DNA of 64,000 nucleotides. It comes from Aquicoccus sp. G2-2 (lineage in GTDB: Bacteria; Pseudomonadota; Alphaproteobacteria; Rhodobacterales; Rhodobacteraceae). Positions 36,417 to 46,068 of the stretch are shown piece after piece. The translations under genes and the position numbers were made by a program. The stretch spans positions 2,480,001 through 2,544,000 of the forward strand of contig NZ_JAYDCK010000003.1 of NCBI RefSeq assembly GCF_034555965.1, read 5' to 3'. Position 1 is the first letter of the stretch. Each line of letters begins with the position of its first letter. Under the pieces are notes generated by a model. The model was not told the origin of the DNA. It was given only the letters and a program-made list of their open reading frames with translations, and ran no database searches.

Positions 36417-37457
36417 GTGGCCAGCGATGAACGCCGTCCCCTGACCTTGCGCGACGTGTCGGAAGCATCAGGTGTATCGGAAATGACCGTCAGCAGGGTG
36501 CTCAGAAATCGCGGCGATGTCTCAAAAACCACCCGCGAGAAAGTATTACAAGCGGCCAAGCGGCTGGGCTATGTGCCCAACAAGATCGCGGGTTCACTGG
36601 CCAGTCAGCGGGTCAATCTGGTGGCGGTGATCATCCCGTCAATGTCGAACATGGTGTTTCCCGAAGTGATGACCGGGATCAGCCGGACATTGGAAAACTC
36701 CGAGCTGCAACCGGTTGTCGGGATCACCGACTATACCCCCGAGAAGGAAGAGAAAGTTCTCTACGAGATGCTCTCATGGCGGCCATCGGGTGTGATCATC
36801 GCGGGGCTTGAACATTCGGATGCGGCCAAAGCCATGCTCCGCGCAAGCGGCATTCCGGTGGTCGAGATCATGGATGTCGATGGAGAGCCGATTGACACCG
36901 TGGTGGGCATTTCGCACCGCACCGCAGGGCGCAAGATGGCCGAGGCAATCGCCGCCGAAGGCTACCGGCGGATTGCCTTCCTTGGCACCAAGATGCCGAT
37001 GGATCATCGCGCCCGCAAACGGTTCGAAAGCTTCACGCAGGCCTTGGCCAAGGCCGGGATCGAAGTGGCGGATCAGGAGTTCTATTCCGGAGGCTCTGCC
37101 TTGCTCAAGGGCCGCGAGATGACGGAAGCGGTGCTCAAACGGACACGCGATCTCGATTTTATCTATTATTCCAATGACATGATCGGCGCTGGCGGTTTGC
37201 TCTACTTGCTGGAGCAAGGCGTAGATGTGCCCGGTGAGATCGGGCTGGCCGGTTTCAATGGGGTCGAGCTGCTCGATGGTTTGCCGATGCAACTGGCGAC
37301 AATGGATGCCTGCCGCTTTGAGATTGGCCAGAAAGCCGCGGAAATCGTGCTCGCGCGCAGCCGTGGCAAAGTCGATGGCGACAATGCAGGCACAGGTTTC
37401 GGAAAAATTGAGCTTTCTCCCAAGATTGCCGCCGGACAGACCTTGCACCGCTCTTGA
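36417..37457 (+). CDS. LacI-family transcriptional regulator
   Basis: The 346-residue protein has a LacI helix-turn-helix at the start (LTLRDVSEASGVSEMTVSRVLRN), a hinge helix with NKIAGSLASQR, and a periplasmic-binding-protein-like effector domain (VNLVAVIIPSMSNMVFPEV). It resembles the GntR-type gluconate regulators of the family. I choose GTG 36417 because AAAGGA precedes it by nine bases; ATGs at 36351 and 36399 lack a good site. No sugar genes are adjacent, so its targets are unknown; motB follows after about 105 bases. Confidence 0.87.
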   Translation: MASDERRPLTLRDVSEASGVSEMTVSRVLRNRGDVSKTTREKVLQAAKRLGYVPNKIAGSLASQRVNLVAVIIPSMSNMVFPEVMTGISRTLENSELQPVVGITDYTPEKEEKVLYEMLSWRPSGVIIAGLEHSDAAKAMLRASGIPVVEIMDVDGEPIDTVVGISHRTAGRKMAEAIAAEGYRRIAFLGTKMPMDHRARKRFESFTQALAKAGIEVADQEFYSGGSALLKGREMTEAVLKRTRDLDFIYYSNDMIGAGGLLYLLEQGVDVPGEIGLAGFNGVELLDGLPMQLATMDACRFEIGQKAAEIVLARSRGKVDGDNAGTGFGKIELSPKIAAGQTLHRS

Positions 37458-37500
37458 ACAAGCGCCTCCGGCATCAGCGGCGATCATTCAAATCCACCCT

Positions 37501-37515
37501 TTAAGACCCCGGTAA
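37501..37515. promoter_or_regulatory. CtrA-like box upstream of motB
   Basis: TTAA-GACCCCG-GTAA, followed by C, differs by one base from the TTAA-N7-TTAA core bound by the alphaproteobacterial response regulator CtrA. It lies about 48 bases before the motB start. CtrA control of flagellar genes is known for this group; binding here is inferred from the pattern. Confidence 0.5.
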
Positions 37516-37562
37516 CATGCGCCTGCTAAGCCATGCGACGGGTGAGTATAAAGGTGGTGGAG

Positions 37563-38423
37563 ATGAGCGCGCAAAGCAATGCGGCGCCAGTCATCATCAA
37601 GAGAAAGAAAGTCACCGGCGGTGACGGGCATCATGGGGGTGCCTGGAAAGTCGCCTATGCCGACTTCGTGACCGCCATGATGGCCTTCTTTCTTCTGATG
37701 TGGTTGCTGAACGCAACGACAGAGAAGCAACGCAAAGGTGTTGCCGACTATTTCAGCCCGACCGTGCCGATTGCCCGAATTTCCGGCGGCGGCAGCGGGG
37801 CGTTTGGCGGGCACAGCATTTATTCCGAAGATACCCTGTCACAAAACAGCACCGGCGCGACCAACATCCACCCGACGGAGGCCAACAAGGCCCGTGGCGA
37901 ACACGGGGTTTCCCGGCAGGGCGCGGATGGCAAGACAGACGGCAAGACAAGCGAAGATGCGGCGCTCAGGACCGTCAAAGATGCGCTTACCGGGCGTGGC
38001 GGCGAAAGCATGGTCAGCGATGAAGCGATGAAGCACATTATCACCCGCGTCACCGATCAAGGCTTGGTCATCGAGCTGTTCGACCTTGACGATGCGCGCC
38101 TATTCGCGGCCGACACAGCCGAGCCGACAAACATATTGCGGGAGTTGGCCGACATGCTGGCGCGGGTGCTGGGGCTGGTTGAAAACGGCATCGCCATTGA
38201 GGGCTTTACACGTGCGCGCCCGATTGTCCTGATTGACAACCCGGTTTGGGACCTCTCGACGGAACGGGCGGGCGCGACGCGTTTGCTATTGCACACAGAC
38301 AAGCTTGGCCGCGACCGTGTTAAGCGCGTCACGGGCCACGCCGATAAACAGCCCGCAGTGCCCGATCCAATGGCAATCCGCAATAATCGTGTCGAAGTGA
38401 TCCTGCTCAGGGAAGGGCAGTGA
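37563..38423 (+). CDS. motB: MotB, flagellar stator protein
   Basis: The 286-residue inner-membrane protein has one membrane helix (about residues 28-48) containing the proton-channel Asp in VAYADFVTAMMAFFLLMW. A C-terminal OmpA-like peptidoglycan-binding domain follows (residues about 165-280, with DLSTERAGATRLLL and NNRVEVILL). It anchors the MotAB stator to the cell wall. The start is ATG 37563 behind GGTGGAG; the frame's earlier ATG at 37533 adds ten non-family residues. motA is 18 kb away in the same cluster. Confidence 0.94.
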   Translation: MSAQSNAAPVIIKRKKVTGGDGHHGGAWKVAYADFVTAMMAFFLLMWLLNATTEKQRKGVADYFSPTVPIARISGGGSGAFGGHSIYSEDTLSQNSTGATNIHPTEANKARGEHGVSRQGADGKTDGKTSEDAALRTVKDALTGRGGESMVSDEAMKHIITRVTDQGLVIELFDLDDARLFAADTAEPTNILRELADMLARVLGLVENGIAIEGFTRARPIVLIDNPVWDLSTERAGATRLLLHTDKLGRDRVKRVTGHADKQPAVPDPMAIRNNRVEVILLREGQ

Positions 38424-38458
38424 TCCGCAGCGCGCTGAAACTCTGACCCATTTTAAGC

Positions 38459-38497
38459 GTTCCGCCAAATACCAGAGTAACGGATTTATGGCGGAAC
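38459..38497. terminator. Inverted repeat between motB and flgE
   Basis: GTTCCGCCA (38459-38467) and TGGCGGAAC (38489-38497) are exact reverse complements 21 bases apart, beginning 36 bases past motB. It could be a terminator for motB or an operator for a flgE regulator. The flgE-proximal half overlaps no known promoter consensus that I can confirm. Confidence 0.5.
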
Positions 38498-38507
38498 ACT
38501 TTACGCA

Positions 38508-38522
38508 TTAGCGCGATGTTAA
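38508..38522. promoter_or_regulatory. CtrA-like box upstream of flgE
   Basis: TTAG-CGCGATG-TTAA matches the CtrA TTAA-N7-TTAA core with one difference and lies about 58 bases before the flgE start. Similar boxes precede motB and fliL, so the three probably respond to the same regulator. Confidence 0.55.
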
Positions 38523-38580
38523 GCGGCGCCTGCTATGGCTGTTTCCAGAAGAACGGTCGATGCAGCAGAAAGGCGTCTCC

Positions 38581-39882
38581 ATGACAATTTCATCTTCGCT
38601 TAATGCCGGGGTTGCGGGGCTTTCCGCAAATGCGACCCGGCTTGGCACGATCTCCGACAATATCGCGAACTCGGCCACCTATGGCTACAAGCGCATGGAG
38701 GCTGATTTTCACTCGATGGTGATCTCCTCTGCCGGGGGCAGCTATTCCGCCGGCGGGGTGCGCGCCACAACCCAGCGCCTGATCGACGAAAGCGGCTCGC
38801 TTGTCTCGACCGAAAACGCCACCGATCTGGCCGTGCGCGGGCGCGGGATGCTGCCTGTGGCCAAGGCCACCGCGGTCGAGGCTGGGAATGGGCAACAGCA
38901 AATGATGCTCACCACAACCGGCTCTTTCCGCACCGATGACGAAGGCTATCTCACCACCGAATCCGGCCTTGTCCTGCTGGGCTGGCCCGCGTTGCCGGAT
39001 GGCACGGTGCCGCCATTCCCGCGCGACACATCCGAAGGGCTTGAGCCGGTGCAGATCAACGTCAATCAGTTCTCCGGTGAACCAACAACCAAAATTGATC
39101 TCGGCGTAAATCTACCCGCAACAGAAACGGAGGCTGGCGCAGATGGCGACACCTCTCAGCTCTCGGTGGAATATTTCGATAATCTCGGCACGTCCGAGAA
39201 TGTCTCGATCGAATTCACCCCCACCGTTCCGGCGTCCGGGTCTTCAAACGAATGGACCATGAAAATATCCGACACCGCCACCCCCGGCACCACGATCGGC
39301 GAATATACCCTGACCTTCGATGACAGCCGCGCGGCTGGTGGTACGTTGCTGTCGGTCAATACGCTCACCGGCGGTGCCTATGATCCCGCCACCGGCGCGC
39401 TCATCGTCAATGTCGCGGGTGGCCCGATTGAAATCAATATTGGCCTCCCCGGAGAGGCTGACGGCCTGTCCCAGCTTTCCGACAGTTTCGCGCCCGTCTC
39501 GATCAACAAGGATGGGTATCCGGTGGGCAACATGACCTCGGTAGAGGTCGATGCAAACGGCATGGTTCATGCCTTTTTCGACACCGGCATTTCCCGCACC
39601 ATCTATCAGGTTCCGTTGGTCGACCTGCCCAATCCGAACGGCCTTGTCGCCCTCGATCATCAAACTTACCTGCCCTCACCCAATAGCGGCTCCTATTTCC
39701 TCTGGGATGCCGGCGATGGCCCGACCGGCGATATCGTCGCCTATGCGCGCGAGGAATCGACCACCGATGTGGCGGGCGAGCTGACCGACATGATCGAAAC
39801 GCAGCGCGCCTATTCATCGAACGCCAAACTGATCCAGACGGTCGATGAAATGTTGCAGGAAACCACCAACATCAAACGCTGA
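38581..39882 (+). CDS. flgE: FlgE, flagellar hook protein
   Basis: The 433-residue protein is exported by the flagellar type III system and polymerises to form the hook. The N-terminal rod/hook motif (SSLNAGVAGLSANATRLG, then ISDNIANSATYGYKR) and the C-terminal coiled coil (MIETQRAYSSNAKLIQTVDE) are both intact; the middle is the variable hook domain. The frame opens at 38560, but the family start is ATG 38581. It heads flgE-flgK-flgL-flgI. Confidence 0.95.
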   Translation: MTISSSLNAGVAGLSANATRLGTISDNIANSATYGYKRMEADFHSMVISSAGGSYSAGGVRATTQRLIDESGSLVSTENATDLAVRGRGMLPVAKATAVEAGNGQQQMMLTTTGSFRTDDEGYLTTESGLVLLGWPALPDGTVPPFPRDTSEGLEPVQINVNQFSGEPTTKIDLGVNLPATETEAGADGDTSQLSVEYFDNLGTSENVSIEFTPTVPASGSSNEWTMKISDTATPGTTIGEYTLTFDDSRAAGGTLLSVNTLTGGAYDPATGALIVNVAGGPIEINIGLPGEADGLSQLSDSFAPVSINKDGYPVGNMTSVEVDANGMVHAFFDTGISRTIYQVPLVDLPNPNGLVALDHQTYLPSPNSGSYFLWDAGDGPTGDIVAYAREESTTDVAGELTDMIETQRAYSSNAKLIQTVDEMLQETTNIKR

Positions 39883-39943
39883 CGCGCATTATTGGCGCGC
39901 CACCATGCGTGCCCCGCTGCTTGCAATCTGAAAGGGATGATTC

Positions 39944-41396
39944 ATGAGTTTGTCAGGCGCCTTGTCCAACGCCCTTTCGGGGCTCACCGCGGCCTCTCGT
40001 TCGGCGCAAGTCACCGCGTCGAACCTCGCCAATGTGATGACCGACGGTTACAGCCGCCGCGAAGTGCAGCTCAGCGCCCGCAGCAGCGGCGGTCAGGGCG
40101 GCGTGATGATCAGCGGTGTGACCCGTCACGCCTCTCCGGGCCTGATCGCCGAGCGGCGCATGGCGCTTTCCGATCAATCGGGCGCGACCCGGTTGGCGGA
40201 TTATTACACGCGCCTCGAAAGCCTTGTCGGAACGCCCGACAAGGCAGATTCACTATCGGCAAGGATGTCAGAGCTTGAGGCCAGTCTGGTCGATGCCGCC
40301 AGCAGGCCTGATCTCTCCGGGCGCCTGAACACGGTGCTGAGCGCGGCAAACTCCCTGATGGCCGGCTTCAAAACCGCCTCCGACGGGCTGCAAAAACTGC
40401 GCGGGGACGCCGATACGGAAATCGCCGCCACGGTCAAGCGGCTGAACACCGCGCTCTCGCAGGTCCGCGATCTCAACGTCAGCATCACGTCGGCCAGCGT
40501 AACGGGAAGCGACCCGTCTGCCTTGCAAGATCAACGTCAGGTTCTGATTGATGAAATCGCCGGGATCGTCCCGGTGACCGCATACCCGCGCGACCACGGC
40601 GCAGTTGCACTCTTTACGGCGGGGGGCCGTCCTGCTCGATGGCACCCCTGCCGAGTTGAGCTTCGATCAAAGCAATATCATCACCCCGCATATGACACAG
40701 GCAAGCGGCCTGCTGTCCGGGTTAAAGATAAACGCCATCCCCGTCTCCACTGCCCCCGACACTGGCCCGATTCAAGGCGGGCGGCTCGCCGCGTTGTTCC
40801 AAATCCGGGACGACCTCGCGGTTTCGGCACAAACCCAACTTGACGCCACCGCGCGCGACCTTGTTGAGCGGTTTCAGGGCGCGGGGATTGACGGCACCCT
40901 TGCCAGCGGCGATGCGGGCCTTTTCACCGATAACGGCAACGCGTTCAGCGCAGCAGACGAAACCGGCCTTTCGGCCCGGCTTTCCATCAACGCGGCCGCC
41001 GACCCCGATCAGGGCGGTGCCACATGGCGGTTGCGCGATGGTCTCGGTGCAATCGCTCCGGGCGCAGTCGGCAACGCGCAACTCCTGCAAGCCATGGGTG
41101 GCGTGCTCCAAGCCGGGCGCTCCCCCGCCACCGGCACTTTCGGCGCGGCCCTCCAAAGCGCCTCCGCACTGCAAGCCACCTTCATTTCTCAGATCAGTGC
41201 AGACCGGGATGCCAACGATCAATTGGTCAGCTTTGCCACCGCGCGCTACGCCACCGCGAACGCCGGGCTGCTGGCCGATGGCGTCGATTCCGATCAGGAA
41301 ATGCAACAGATGATGCTGATCGAACAAGCTTACGCTGCCAATGCGCGGATGATGCAAGCGGTCGATGACATGATGAAAACCCTGACAGGACTCTAA
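39944..41396 (+). CDS. flgK: FlgK, hook-filament junction protein (apparent frameshift)
   Basis: FlgK caps the hook and joins it to the filament. The N-terminal frame has the SLSGALSNALSGLTAASRSAQ start and VTASNLANVMTDGYSRR; the C-terminal frame ends in the expected MLIEQAYAANARMMQAVDDM. The two frames meet in the G6 run at 40621-40626: removing one G joins ALFTAG to AVLLDGTPAELSF and gives 483 residues, the normal size. Without that correction both halves lack an end needed for export or assembly, yet flgL begins directly after it. A base-calling error is the simplest reading. Confidence 0.92.
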
Positions 41397-41399
41397 GCT

Positions 41400-42410
41400 A
41401 TGGCCCTCACTTCAATCGGCGATCTGGCGAATACCGTGCTGCTGCGTCACACCAATGCCCGGCTGAACGCCGAAATGACCCAATTGACACAGGAAATGGC
41501 CAGCGGCGAAACCGCCGACATCGCCCGCCATCTGCACGGCGATTATGCCCATTTCGGTGATATCGAACATGATACGCGCATGTTGTCGCGCTATGAATCG
41601 GCCGCCAAAGACGCCACTTTGCTCACCTCGGCCATGCAAGCGGCTCTCGGCACGGCGCAATCCACGACCGGCGCGCTTGCCACCGATCTGATTGAACAAA
41701 GCTCCGGCGGGCTTTCGGTGGGATGGCAGGCCGCCTCCGGCAATGCCGTGCAAGCGTTCGATACGCTAATCTCCGCGCTCAACACGGATGTTGCCGGGCG
41801 CGCCCTTTTCGCCGGGCAGACAACCGATGGCGCGCCGTTTGCTTCCTCGGGCGCATTTCTCGCCGCCCTCAAACCCGCGCTTGCCGGTGCGACGACGTTG
41901 AATGACATCACCACCGCGCTCGACACATGGTTCGACACGCCCGGCGGCGGGTTCGAAACCCTGGGCTACAACGGCAGCGATCAAAGCCTGGCACCGTTCC
42001 TGATCGGCGAAGGCGAAACCGTCAATCTCGATCTGCGTGGCGATAGCCCGGCAATCCGCGATCTGCTGAAAAACACCGCGATGGCCGCGCTCGCCTCCGA
42101 TCCCGACCTCGGGTTTTCAAGTGACCTCCAAAAAGGGCTGCTTGCCAGCGCCGGGGAAGCCTTGCTCGGCAATCAAGACGCGCTGACCGGGCTGCGCGCC
42201 GATCTCGGCTATGCCGAAGCCCGGATCGAGGAAAGCCGGAGCCGCATTTCGGCCGAAAAATCCAGCCTTGAGCTTGCCCGCAACGCGCTTGTCGGCGTCG
42301 ATCCTTATGAAACCGCGACCCGGCTCAAAAACGTGCAATTCCAACTCGAAAGCCTTTATTCAGCCACCGCAAGCCTGTCGCGCCTGTCACTGGTGGGGTA
42401 TCTGAAATGA
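41400..42410 (+). CDS. flgL: FlgL, hook-filament junction protein
   Basis: The 336-residue protein is the second junction protein between hook and filament. Its flagellin-like ends are visible: an N-terminal helix with LLRHTNARLNAEMTQLTQEM and a C-terminal helix with TRLKNVQFQLESLYSATA. It starts three bases after flgK and its stop overlaps the flgI start as ATGA (42407-42410). The sequence is divergent, but position and end helices make the call secure. Confidence 0.9.
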   Translation: MALTSIGDLANTVLLRHTNARLNAEMTQLTQEMASGETADIARHLHGDYAHFGDIEHDTRMLSRYESAAKDATLLTSAMQAALGTAQSTTGALATDLIEQSSGGLSVGWQAASGNAVQAFDTLISALNTDVAGRALFAGQTTDGAPFASSGAFLAALKPALAGATTLNDITTALDTWFDTPGGGFETLGYNGSDQSLAPFLIGEGETVNLDLRGDSPAIRDLLKNTAMAALASDPDLGFSSDLQKGLLASAGEALLGNQDALTGLRADLGYAEARIEESRSRISAEKSSLELARNALVGVDPYETATRLKNVQFQLESLYSATASLSRLSLVGYLK

Positions 42411-43513
42411 CCCTGATACGGCTCTGCCTCCTTGCCTTGCTCCTTGTACTTCCGGGCCTTGCCTCGGCTGCGCAGGTTCGCATCAAGGATCTCGTCGAAT
42501 TTGACGGCGTGCGCGGCAATGATCTGGTCGGGTATGGCCTTGTCGTCGGGCTCAATGGCACTGGCGACGGACTGCGCAATGCGCCTTTTACCGAAGAAAT
42601 CATGACCAACATCCTTGAACGGCTTGGCGTGAATATCACCGGTGAACAATTTCGCCCCAAGAATGTCGCCGCGGTCTTCGTCACCGCCACCCTGCCCCCG
42701 TTCTCACGCACCGGCTCACAGATCGACGTAACCGTTTCGGCCATCGGGGATGCCAAAAGCCTGCTTGGCGGCACCCTGATCATGACTCCGATGAACGCCG
42801 CCGACGGGCAGATTTATGCCGTGGCCCAAGGCACGGTAATTGCCGGTGGCGCCTCTGCCGAAGGCGATGGCGGCAGCGTTGTGCAAGGCGTGCCGACCGC
42901 CGGAACCATCCCGTCCGGTGCGCGGGTTGAGCGCGAGATCGAATTTGAACTGGCCTCGCTCTCCACCCTCCGGCTGGCCCTGCGTGAGCCGGATTTCACC
43001 ACCGCCGGGCGCATTGAACGCGCGATAAACCGCAGCTTCGGCAGCCCCGTCGCGGTGATGCTCGATTCGGGCACCGTGCAGCTCGATATCGGCAAGACCC
43101 GCTCACGCTCGCCCGCGCATGCGCTGGGCCGGATCGAAAACATCCTTGTCGAGCCTGAACAAAAGGCGCGTGTCGTGGTCGATCAACGCTCCGGCACGAT
43201 TGTCATGGGCGAAGACGTGCGCATTTCCCGCGTCGCCGTCAGTCAGGGCAATCTGACCCTGCGGGTGCGCGAAACCCCAGTCGCGGTGCAGCCCAACCCG
43301 TTTTCGCAAGGCGAAACCGTTGTCGTCCCGCGCACCGATGCACAAATCACCGAAGACCCCGGCACCGGCCTTGCCGAAGTGCCGCCCGGCACCTCGCTTT
43401 CCGAAGTGATTGCCGGTCTCAACGCGCTTGGCGTGTCGCCGCGCGACATGATCGACATCCTCAAAAGCATCAAGGCGGCGGGCGCATTGCACGCCGAATT
43501 CGTGGTTCACTAA
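42407..43513 (+). CDS. flgI: FlgI, flagellar P-ring protein
   Basis: The 368-residue periplasmic protein has a signal peptide (residues 1-21, ending ASA) and forms the P-ring around the rod in the peptidoglycan layer. Family landmarks are RIKDLVEFDGVRGNDLVGYG, NGTGDG and PRDMIDILKSIKAAGALHAE at the end. It closes the motB-to-flgI run; flgA and flgH, which normally work with it, are not in this window. Confidence 0.96.
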   Translation: MTLIRLCLLALLLVLPGLASAAQVRIKDLVEFDGVRGNDLVGYGLVVGLNGTGDGLRNAPFTEEIMTNILERLGVNITGEQFRPKNVAAVFVTATLPPFSRTGSQIDVTVSAIGDAKSLLGGTLIMTPMNAADGQIYAVAQGTVIAGGASAEGDGGSVVQGVPTAGTIPSGARVEREIEFELASLSTLRLALREPDFTTAGRIERAINRSFGSPVAVMLDSGTVQLDIGKTRSRSPAHALGRIENILVEPEQKARVVVDQRSGTIVMGEDVRISRVAVSQGNLTLRVRETPVAVQPNPFSQGETVVVPRTDAQITEDPGTGLAEVPPGTSLSEVIAGLNALGVSPRDMIDILKSIKAAGALHAEFVVH

Positions 43514-43517
43514 GCGC

Positions 43518-44120
43518 TCAGCCAAGTTCCGCCGACGGAATGATCGGGAAAAATTCGCCCGACGACCACAGCCCGAACCACCGCTCACCGCTCACCTCAT
43601 GGTGCGCGCCGATTTCGATCAGGCGATAAAAGCTCTTCCGGTCGATCAGCGCCTCCAGATTGGCGCGCACCAGAACATAGGGCGAAGGCTCCCCGGTTTG
43701 CGCATCGCGCTCCACCCGAATAGGCAGCTCCGGTCCCGCCACGCTCAAATCGCCCACGTTGGTCTCAAACGTCAGTATCTGCGCCTCGCCCGTGCCCTCT
43801 GCTTCGAAATCAACCGCCACGAAAGGCGCGTCATCAACCGTGATGCCGACTTTTTCAACCGGCGTGACAAGGAAATAATCATCCCCATCGCGCCGCAGGA
43901 TGGTGGAAAACAACCGCACCAGTTCCGGCCGCCCGATCGGGGTGCCAAGATAAAACCAGGTGCCATCCCGCGCGATCCGCATATCCAGATCCCCGCAAAA
44001 CGGCGGGTTCCACAGATGCACAGGCGGCAGCCCTCTTGCCTTGCTGGCCGCCCGCGCCGCCGTGGCAATACCCTCGGCAGAGGGGGCCTCGCCCGGCTTC
44101 ACGGTGTTTTGTCCGCTCAT
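43518..44120 (-). CDS. DUF1285 family protein
   Basis: The roughly 200-residue protein matches DUF1285, with the family opening LPPVHLWNPPFCGDLDMRI and the GTWFYLGTPIGRPELVRLF segment. These proteins are common in alpha- and gammaproteobacteria and have unknown function. No signal peptide or membrane helix is visible. The start is set at ATG 44120, which has a GGGAATGG site upstream; ATGs at 44132 and 44156 are possible. It is convergent with flgI and divergent from the MoxR gene. Confidence 0.86.
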   Translation of the reverse strand: MSGQNTVKPGEAPSAEGIATAARAASKARGLPPVHLWNPPFCGDLDMRIARDGTWFYLGTPIGRPELVRLFSTILRRDGDDYFLVTPVEKVGITVDDAPFVAVDFEAEGTGEAQILTFETNVGDLSVAGPELPIRVERDAQTGEPSPYVLVRANLEALIDRKSFYRLIEIGAHHEVSGERWFGLWSSGEFFPIIPSAELG

Positions 44121-44188
44121 TGCTTTTGCCATTCCCGCCACACAGGTTACAGTCATCCGAAACCTAACGCAGCCACCGGAGTTTTGCC

Positions 44189-45196
44189 ATGACCGATACC
44201 GACGATCTCATCACCGAGGTCGAATCGCTCGAACAGAAGCTGGCGGAGGCCAAAGCCTCCATCACCCGGCGCTTCATCGGGCAGGAAAACGTTGTCGATC
44301 TGGCGCTTTCGGCGCTGCTTTGTGGTGGCCACGCGCTGCTGATCGGGTTACCCGGCCTTGGCAAAACCCGGCTGGTGGAAACCCTCTCCACCGTCATGGG
44401 GCTTGATGGCAACCGGGTGCAGTTCACGCCCGATCTGATGCCGGCCGATATTCTTGGCTCCGAAGTGCTCGAAACCGGCGGCGATGGCAGCCGCGCGTTC
44501 AAGTTCATCCCCGGCCCAATCTTTTGCCAGTTGCTGATGGCGGACGAGATCAACCGCGCCAGCCCACGCACCCAATCGGCACTGTTGCAGGCGATGCAGG
44601 AACGCCAGGTGACCGTGGCCGGAACCAACCGCCCGCTCAGCCCGCCATTCCACGTGCTTGCCACCCAGAACCCGATCGAACAGGAAGGCACCTACCCGCT
44701 GCCCGAAGCGCAGCTTGACCGTTTCCTGGTGCAGATCGACGTCGCCTATCCCGACCGCGCCACCGAAAAAGACATCCTGCTCGCCACCACCGGCGCAGTA
44801 GAGGAGCAAGCCCATAACGTGCTAAGCGCCGATGATCTGGTCGCGGCCCAAACCTTGTTGCGCCGGATGCCCGTGGGCGATGCGGTGGTTGAACAGATCC
44901 TCGATCTGGTGCGCGCCTTCCGTCCCGACGATCCGACAGCGGATGAAACCGTGCGCGGCTCTGTTGCGTGGGGGCCGGGGCCGCGGGCCGCGCAGGCGCT
45001 CATGCTCACCGTGCGCGCCCGTGCGCTTTTGCAAGGCCGCCTCGCACCGGGAACCGATGACATCGCCGCCATGGCGCGCCCGGTTCTGTCGCACCGCATG
45101 GCGCTCAACTTTGCTTCCCGCGCGCGTGGCGAAAGCCTGCCTGCGCTGATTGATGCAACCACCCGCGCCGTGCTCCGGGTTGAGGCCGCAGCGTGA
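44189..45196 (+). CDS. MoxR-family AAA+ ATPase
   Basis: The 335-residue ATPase has Walker A GLPGLGKT at residues 53-60, Walker B MADEINRASPRTQSALLQA near residue 118, and a C-terminal lid. MoxR proteins act as chaperones with VWA- and DUF58-containing partners, often in envelope stress. It is the first gene of a block with a DUF58 gene, a DUF4159 gene and a large membrane protein gene. Its stop overlaps the next start as GTGA. A flagellar role is not implied by family. Confidence 0.93.
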   Translation: MTDTDDLITEVESLEQKLAEAKASITRRFIGQENVVDLALSALLCGGHALLIGLPGLGKTRLVETLSTVMGLDGNRVQFTPDLMPADILGSEVLETGGDGSRAFKFIPGPIFCQLLMADEINRASPRTQSALLQAMQERQVTVAGTNRPLSPPFHVLATQNPIEQEGTYPLPEAQLDRFLVQIDVAYPDRATEKDILLATTGAVEEQAHNVLSADDLVAAQTLLRRMPVGDAVVEQILDLVRAFRPDDPTADETVRGSVAWGPGPRAAQALMLTVRARALLQGRLAPGTDDIAAMARPVLSHRMALNFASRARGESLPALIDATTRAVLRVEAAA

Positions 45197-46068
45197 GCAC
45201 AACCCCCTTTCCCTGCGCGAATCCGCAGCAGCGCAGGCGGCATCGTTTCCGCCCCTGCTGGCACGGGCCGAGCATCTGGCCGGTGCCGTTCTGCTGGGCG
45301 AACATGGCCGCCGTCGCGCCGGATTGGGGGATGATTTCTGGCAATACCGCCCGATGCAGCCGGGCGATTCGCGGCGCATGGTCGATTGGCGGCGCTCCGC
45401 CCGGAGCGACACGCAATTCGTGCGTGACAAGGAATGGCAGATCGCCCAAAGCCTGCAAATATGGGTCGATCAAGCCGCCTCGATGCGGTTTTCCAGCGCG
45501 CCTGCGCATCCCGAAAAAGCCGAACGCGCCCGCGTTCTGGCAATGGCCGTTTCGATCCTGCTGATCCGAGGAGGAGAGCGCGTCGGCCTGACCGGCGGCG
45601 CCCTGCCGCCGCGCTCCGGCAATATTCAGATCAACCGCCTTGCCGAACTTCTGTCGGCGGACGACGAGGCCGATTACACCACCCCCGACGCGCGTGGCCT
45701 GATCCCGCATGCGCACGCGCTTTTCGCTTCCGATTTCCTTGCCCCGATTGAACCAATTTCCGAGGCACTGACCCAAGCCGCCGATCGCGGTATCCGCGGC
45801 GTGCTGTTGCACATCCTCGACCCCAGCGAAGAAGCGTTTCCCTATCAGGGCCGCACCATCTTTCAAAGCGTCGGCGGCACCCTTTCCCATGAGACGCTGA
45901 AAGCCCATGACCTGCGCGCGCGCTACCTCGCCCGTCTGGCCGGGCGCAAGGCCGAACTGGCGGCGCTTTGTTCGGCAAGCCACTGGCGCTATCACTGCCA
46001 TCACACCAACGACAGCGCACAATCCGCCCTGCTCTGGCTCTACCGCGCCTTTGACGGGGGCGCGGTAA
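45193..46068 (+). CDS. DUF58 protein (two compensating apparent indels)
   Basis: The DUF58 module (MQPGDSRRMVDWRRSARSD, then RGVLLHILDPSEEAFPYQG) is clear, but neither end is normal. GTG 45193 couples to MoxR yet is out of frame; one C more in the C5 run at 45203-45207 gives MSTTPLSLRESAAAQA. At the other end one G fewer in the G5 run at 46056-46060 gives DGAR and a stop at 46066-46068, overlapping the next ATG as TAATG. Corrected length is 291 residues. As written, the frame runs on into the DUF4159 gene, making a 1226-residue fusion that I do not accept. Confidence 0.85.

Noticed and set aside
38489..38505. Sigma-54 promoter before flgE
   Set aside because: TGGCGGAACACTTTACG has neither the GC/GG doublet spacing nor the TTGC element required; a CtrA-like box fits better.
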